43,501 nucleotides of DNA from Anaerotignum lactatifermentans DSM 14214 (GTDB taxonomy: Bacteria > Bacillota > Clostridia > Lachnospirales > Anaerotignaceae). The stretch is from assembly GCF_900142265.1 (NCBI RefSeq), contig NZ_FRAH01000015.1:10129-53629 (forward strand), read 5' to 3'. A model generated the notes under the pieces. The model saw nothing but the letters and a program-made list of their open reading frames with translations, ran no database searches and had not been told where the DNA came from. How positions within the stretch are numbered: the stretch's first letter is position 1; each line of letters opens with the position of its first letter. Of this stretch, positions 42,642 through 43,501 are shown piece by piece. Made by a program: the position numbers and the translations under genes.

Positions 42642-42682
42642 CCCCGTATTTCCCTCCCAAAAAAAATACGGGGTATTTTTTT
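42642..42682 (+). terminator. second terminator-like hairpin before the channel gene
   Basis: CCCCGTATTT (42642-42651) pairs with AAATACGGGG (42664-42673), followed by TATTTTTTT. It stands between the first terminator and the potassium channel gene, so it could attenuate that gene. Confidence 0.75.
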
Positions 42683-42707
42683 GGAAAAAGAGGGGGAAGG
42701 AGATAAC

Positions 42708-43127
42708 ATGCGCAGGATATCTTTGCTTTGGAAAGTGGTTCGTATCACCCATGCGGAACGGTTTGCCGTTGGTTATGTACTGCTGTTGTTTCTAGTGGCA
42801 GTGGCAGTCTGGCTGGCAGAGCCGTCCATCACCACATTGGCGGACAGTCTTTGGTACTGTTTTGCGGCGTCCACTACCATTGGCTTTGGAGATTTTGTGG
42901 CAGTGACATGGGGCGGCAGAATTTTGACGGTACTTTTGGCGCTTTACGGCATTTTTGTGGTGGCATTGGTGCCGGGGGTCATGGTGAATTATTTCATTGA
43001 GTTCAATAAGATTCGCTATAACGAAAGTCTTGTGCTGTTCATGGATCAATTGGAACATCTGGATACCCTGTCCAAAGAAGAACTCCGGGAAATTTCCGCC
43101 AAAGTCCGCAATTTCCGCAGAAAATAA
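42708..43127 (+). CDS. two-helix potassium channel
   Basis: A 139-residue protein of the two-transmembrane ion-channel class. The first helix covers about residues 19-39, the pore loop carries TIGFGD at residues 57-62 (the potassium selectivity filter TxGFGD), and the second helix covers about 70-92. A 45-residue charged tail (LDTLSKEELREISAKVRN) replaces a large regulatory domain; no RCK/TrkA domain is present. AAGGAGATAAC fixes ATG 42708 over an in-frame codon at 42681 that lies in the terminator. Four copies are expected to form one channel. Confidence 0.9.
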   Translation: MRRISLLWKVVRITHAERFAVGYVLLLFLVAVAVWLAEPSITTLADSLWYCFAASTTIGFGDFVAVTWGGRILTVLLALYGIFVVALVPGVMVNYFIEFNKIRYNESLVLFMDQLEHLDTLSKEELREISAKVRNFRRK

Positions 43128-43165
43128 AAAACAGAGTATTTCTTTTGAGAAATGCTCTGTTTTTA
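43126..43165. terminator. terminator of the potassium channel gene
   Basis: AAAAACAGAGTATTTCT pairs with AGAAATGCTCTGTTTTT around TTTG, with A and T runs on both sides. This is an ordinary uninterrupted terminator, unlike the repeat-bearing ones. Confidence 0.9.
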
Positions 43166-43238
43166 TTGTACGCCGAACAGGTATGACAAAACCCCCAGTT
43201 CAACTGGGGGTAGGTAAAAATACTTTAGTATAAGAAAG

Positions 43239-43299
43239 AAACCTCCTGCGTTATAATGAAAATGGTCTGGCAACCCAAATTATAGAAGCAGGAGGTTTT
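43239..43299 (+). promoter_or_regulatory. tnpA leader hairpin covering the ribosome site
   Basis: AAACCTCCTGC (43239-43249) pairs with GCAGGAGGTTT (43288-43298). The 3' arm contains the AGGAGG ribosome site of tnpA, so the hairpin should hide it and keep transposase synthesis low, as described for IS200. Confidence 0.8.
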
Positions 43300-43303
43300 G
43301 TCA

Positions 43304-43501
43304 ATGAATGACATAAGAAGTTTATCACATTCCAAATGGAGATGCAAATATCATATTGTTTTTGCACCTAAATATCGCAGACAGGTGATTTATAAAAAGT
43401 TAAAAGCAGATATTGGGAGGATATTAAGAGAATTATGTGAAAGGAAAGGTGTAAATATTGTAGAGGCGGAGTGTTGTTCAAATCATATACACATGTTAGT
43501 T
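43304..43501 (+). CDS. tnpA: IS200/IS605 transposase TnpA, N-terminal part
   Basis: Single-strand HUH transposase with a tyrosine nuclease. The 66 visible residues start MNDIRSLSHSKWRCKYHIVF, with KYHIVFAPKYRR the classic family start, and end at NHIHMLV, whose HIH holds the metal-binding histidine pair. The catalytic tyrosine lies beyond the window. GCAGGAGG precedes ATG 43304 and is buried in the leader hairpin. The base composition is more A/T-rich than its neighbours, as expected for a mobile gene. Confidence 0.93.
   Translation, partial: MNDIRSLSHSKWRCKYHIVFAPKYRRQVIYKKLKADIGRILRELCERKGVNIVEAECCSNHIHMLV

Larger units (their letters stand above)
43192..43501 (+). mobile_element. left part of an IS200/IS605-family insertion sequence
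   Basis: It begins with a subterminal hairpin, CCCCCAG/CTGGGGG (43192-43210), typical of IS200/IS605 left ends, followed by a long leader and the start of tnpA. The exact left boundary is a few bases upstream and cannot be set, and the element runs off the window. Such elements transpose through single-stranded circles and make no target duplication. Confidence 0.8.

Overview
The window reads as chromosomal DNA from an anaerobic Gram-positive of the class Clostridia, probably a relative of Lachnospiraceae or Anaerotignum. The grounds are strong AGGAGG-type ribosome sites, TTG and GTG starts, a cdaA-cdaR-glmM operon, clostridial-type cyclic-di-GMP-I, FMN and yybP-ykoY riboswitches, many U-tracted terminators and an IS200/IS605 transposase. 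The genus is inference; no rRNA or other decisive marker is present.

Layout. (1) 1-14.6 kb is a cyclic-di-GMP and surface-polymer region. A membrane PAS-GGDEF diguanylate cyclase is followed at its stop codon by a cyclic-di-GMP-I riboswitch with a terminator. Then comes a tight run of genes: VTC-domain protein, DUF4956 membrane protein, CotH-like kinase (broken by one in-frame TGA), membrane-anchored glycosidase-like protein, HEAT-repeat protein, family-2 processive glycosyltransferase, a DivIVA-like coiled coil, and two EAL phosphodiesterases. Synthesis, sensing and breakdown of the messenger thus surround a polymer machine that the messenger probably switches on in cis. (2) 14.8-18.8 kb holds cdaA, cdaR, glmM and a lipoprotein, so a cyclic-di-AMP locus adjoins the cyclic-di-GMP locus. 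(3) 19.0-23.1 kb (minus) is a leucine-rich repeat / metallopeptidase-VWA / MoxR ATPase operon. (4) 23.2-27.0 kb has tRNA-Arg(CCU), an ANT(6)-like nucleotidyltransferase, a MarR-FUSC exporter pair with tandem operators, a 54-residue ribbon-helix-helix protein and a SLOG-like protein. (5) 27.2-31.7 kb has a sodium symporter diverging from a cysteine desulfidase and an AGCS symporter. (6) 32.0-35.4 kb has tRNA-Phe, a NusG-II/Gx-transporter pair, guaB and a small unknown gene. (7) 35.4-39.6 kb (minus) has a possible structured RNA and a ribD-ribE-ribBA-ribH operon under an FMN riboswitch. (8) 39.8-43.5 kb has a manganese-type riboswitch, a P-type cation ATPase, a two-helix potassium channel and the start of an IS200/IS605 element.

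The most unusual observation is a dispersed, roughly 180-bp palindromic repeat. Four full copies (near 18.8, 24.3, 27.0 and 34.9 kb) fill the junctions of four convergent gene pairs. Each is enclosed by a different 10-15 bp inverted repeat with A/T flanks, which looks like the two arms of a local terminator. A shorter fifth copy lies at 31.74-31.85 kb. The element behaves either as a mobile unit that enters terminator loops or as a structured RNA/terminator family with a covarying closing stem. I do not recognise it as a described family.
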